A stretch of 64,000 bases of DNA from an uncultured Caldilineaceae bacterium (GTDB lineage: Bacteria > Chloroflexota > Anaerolineae > Caldilineales > Caldilineaceae), in NCBI GenBank assembly GCA_951812725.1, contig OX638330.1, forward strand, positions 4,381,405 through 4,445,404, given 5' to 3'. Positions 63,101-64,000 of the stretch are shown one piece after another. Numbering within the stretch: position 1 is the first letter of the stretch; every line of letters starts with the position of its first letter. The notes beneath the pieces are model-generated. The model was not told the origin of the DNA. It saw only the letters and a program-made list of their open reading frames with translations, and searched no databases. The translations under genes were made by a program, and so were the position numbers.

Positions 63101-64000
63101 TCGGTGGTGACGCCTTGCCAGGAGGAAAGCGGCTGGGAGGACAGCCAGTTGTCGTTGTTCGTCCAGTTGGCGCCGCCGGTGGCGTTGTAGAGGGCGACCA
63201 ACGCGGCTCTCTGCTCGGCTGCGGTTGCCGCGGACGTTGTGACGGTCGGTGTGGGGGTGACGGCCGGCGTCGCGGTGGCAGTAGGCGTCGCAGTCGCAGT
63301 GGCCGTCGCGGTGGACGTCGGCGTTGGCGTAGACGCGCCGGACGCGGGTGCGGTCACTATCGGGTTGTTCGACCACGGGCCCAGCGGCAGGTTGTTGGCG
63401 TCTATGGCGCGCACCGCGTACCAGTAGGTCGTGCCGGCCGTCAGGGGGCTGTGCGTGTAGGTCGTGCCTGTCAGGCTGCCGTCGTCCAACTGCTGCCAGC
63501 CCAGGGCGTCGGTCCACGTCCACAGCGCGTAGCGCACCGCGCCGGGGACCGCATTCCAACTGAGGTCGACTGCGTTCGCCCCCGACAACGTCGCGGTCAA
63601 CACCGGCGCCGACAGCGCGGATGCGGTCGTCGTCGCCGTCGGCGTGGGCGTCGGCCCGGACGTCGGCGTAGCGGTTATCGTGGGTGTGGACGTATTTGTG
63701 GGCGTGGCGGTGGGGTTCTGCGTCGCGGACGCGATCGCGCTGGCGTGCTCCGACCAGTCGCTGGCTGCGCCGGCGGCCGGCAGCGCGCGCACCGCGTACC
63801 AGTAGGTCGTGCCCGCCGTCAGGGCGCGGTGCGTGTAGTTCGTGCCGGTCAGGCTGCCGTCGTCCAGCTGCCACCAGCCTAGGGCCTCGGTCCACGCCCA
63901 CAGCTCGTAGCGCACCGCGCCCGACACCGCATTCCAGGTCAGCGCGACCTGGCCGGCGCCGGCCGTCGCGGTCAGCGTCGGCGCAGAAAGCGCGGATGCG
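60142..64000 (-). CDS. Giant surface protein: fibronectin III, plant-type LRRs and HExxH metalloprotease (5' end beyond window)
   Basis: The frame is open to the window edge, so more than 1285 residues are visible and the N-terminus is missing. From the N-side: two fibronectin-III-like domains separated by Thr/Pro/Ala linkers (64000-63220), an LRR block of about 10 repeats (63130-62400), a Thr/Pro linker (62340-62165), a second LRR block of about 14 repeats (62120-61040), one fibronectin-III-like domain (61000-60740), and a C-terminal domain. The LRR consensus is LxxLxxLxLxxNxLTGxIPD, the plant-specific type. The C-terminal domain has CGVLIHELAHLIHFAI (HExxH zinc motif, about 60430-60470) and NTVEYWAETVRFRF with a likely third ligand. 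It is probably an exported protease; the target is unknown. Confidence 0.82.
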   Translation of the reverse strand, partial: ASALSAPTLTATAGAGQVALTWNAVSGAVRYELWAWTEALGWWQLDDGSLTGTNYTHRALTAGTTYWYAVRALPAAGAASDWSEHASAIASATQNPTATPTNTSTPTITATPTSGPTPTPTATTTASALSAPVLTATLSGANAVDLSWNAVPGAVRYALWTWTDALGWQQLDDGSLTGTTYTHSPLTAGTTYWYAVRAIDANNLPLGPWSNNPIVTAPASGASTPTPTSTATATATATPTATATPAVTPTPTVTTSAATAAEQRAALVALYNATGGANWTNNDNWLSSQPLSSWQGVTTDSSGHVTGLRLFDNGLSGPLPDLSALTQLTSLNLSLNALTGSIPDLSSLTNLWWLDLGANQLTGSIPALSGLTDLRRLYLRDNQLTGPIPHLGALVNLTDLNLYNNALTGPIPDLSALANLTDLDLGANKLTSPIPDLSGLTSLTVLFFSDNQLTGSIPDLSALSNLTRLDLRGNRLTGSIPDLSALTELTLLYIGFNQLTGPIPDLSGLTKLTSLSLNGNQLCQPDGATLFHSNAAVLAHLQSLALPSCSHAPTATPTATPTLTPTPGATPTPTMTPTATPTATPTLTPTPGATPTPTMTPTATAVPPVPAAERAALVALYNATDGANWTHNDNWLSQEPIATWHGVFTDENGHVAQLVLARNGLSGSIPDLSALTKLTNLDLADNELSGSIPDLSDLTSLQTFSLSHNDLTGQIPSLSALTGLTYVNLSSNDLSGPIPELNSLTNLSILYLSRNGLTGQIPDMDALTHLSRLSLASNELTGEIADLSALTRLSWLFLNDNDLTGQIPDLSALTNLTVLDLSDNDLTGTIATVGAVNSLWRLSLSSNKLSGEIPDLSALTNLRWLYLNGNELTGQISDLSALTALTHLDLSDNQLSGPVPDLSALTNLSELSLSNNQLSGPILDFGALTNLRKLILNNNQMSGPVPDLGSLTKLETLSLADNRFCLPADYDFSASSDVVTNHLNSLSLATCTDAELAAVPGVPQNLSTTIRGSQVTISWDAASNAVNYDLWTWDSINRQWGSIGGALTTTTYTHSVQTDGRNYYYQVRARDANDVRGAWSERVAAVLSTQFPPPPPSLGLDLFFQKYLEVGGIIVVAPSEVSDEQMVRSRGVITGMLENRSDLIQFLADNGTRISIHGSGGNAADLATGWVARVALEDPHCGVLIHELAHLIHFAIRRQAVGQQFETRLTVAYQAALKSGLWERLYAATNTVEYWAETVRFRFQEFLPYPLDATYSKLAEYDPEAAKLVEEVFGSTATVPASCKP
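62192..62335. repeat. Perfect 72-bp tandem duplication in the Thr/Pro linker
   Basis: Two copies of a 72-bp unit (62192-62263 and 62264-62335) encode 24 residues each of a Thr/Pro/Ala-rich linker (for example TPTPGATPTPTMTPTATP). The near-perfect identity implies a recent duplication that lengthens the spacer between LRR blocks. Confidence 0.85.

Overview
The window is about 64 kb of GC-rich bacterial chromosome with no rRNA, tRNA, phage or CRISPR genes. Gene content suggests a Chloroflexota bacterium of the Anaerolineae/Caldilineae kind: paired TgpA-like transglutaminase and secreted tetratricopeptide-like proteins, a tubulin-like/vWA cluster, a fused CysN-CysC, repeated DUF5671 membrane domains, a B12-binding mutase subunit with MeaB, and secreted proteins with Thr/Pro linkers. 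This placement is inference from protein families; no marker gene such as 16S rRNA is present.

Layout. 0.1-2.4 kb (minus): PH-like protein, inositol-phosphatase-family enzyme and methyltransferase in a tight operon. 3.2-9.4 kb: a degenerate metallo-beta-lactamase-fold protein, a TgpA-like transglutaminase with a large secreted partner, and a divergent small conserved protein. 9.5-13.2 kb: a solo helix-turn-helix protein, a nucleotide-sugar dehydrogenase, an unusual two-part ThyX and a small TPR protein. 13.4-18.3 kb: a complete branched-chain amino-acid-type ABC importer operon (substrate-binding protein, LivH, LivM, LivG, LivF) behind a good sigma-70 promoter. 19.3-30 kb: a DUF1385 protein, then a three-gene minus-strand cluster encoding a membrane vWA protein, a tubulin-like protein with an intact GGTGAG loop, and a second tubulin-like protein that has lost that loop and gained membrane segments. 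30.7-37.9 kb: a double-DsbA lipoprotein, cysD, cysNC, an FAD oxidoreductase and ComEA. 38-41.7 kb: an acyl-CoA-dehydrogenase-fold protein, a B12-binding mutase subunit, MeaB and a Uma2 nuclease. 43-52 kb: a secreted four-repeat protein and an AddAB-like helicase-nuclease pair. 52-58.6 kb: small accessory genes, a DUF5671 membrane protein and an M20 amidohydrolase operon. 58.9-64 kb: a palindromic tandem repeat, a frameshifted secreted gene and the 3' part of a giant LRR/fibronectin protein ending in an HExxH metalloprotease domain that continues beyond the window.

Six copies of a non-autonomous element sit between genes. Intact copies are about 294-302 bp, have imperfect terminal inverted repeats of about 19 bp (best preserved in the 41.9-kb copy) and carry a G-rich hairpin core. 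Two copies are enlarged by internal duplication. One copy abuts the remaining 3' end of a DUF6883 gene. The element explains the many spurious Pro/Arg/Gly-rich reading frames in intergenic DNA.

The strongest candidate for an undescribed system is the 20.3-30.0 kb cluster: an extracellular metal-binding vWA receptor with a cytoplasmic low-complexity tail, paired with one probable GTP-binding and one degenerate, membrane-anchored tubulin-like protein.
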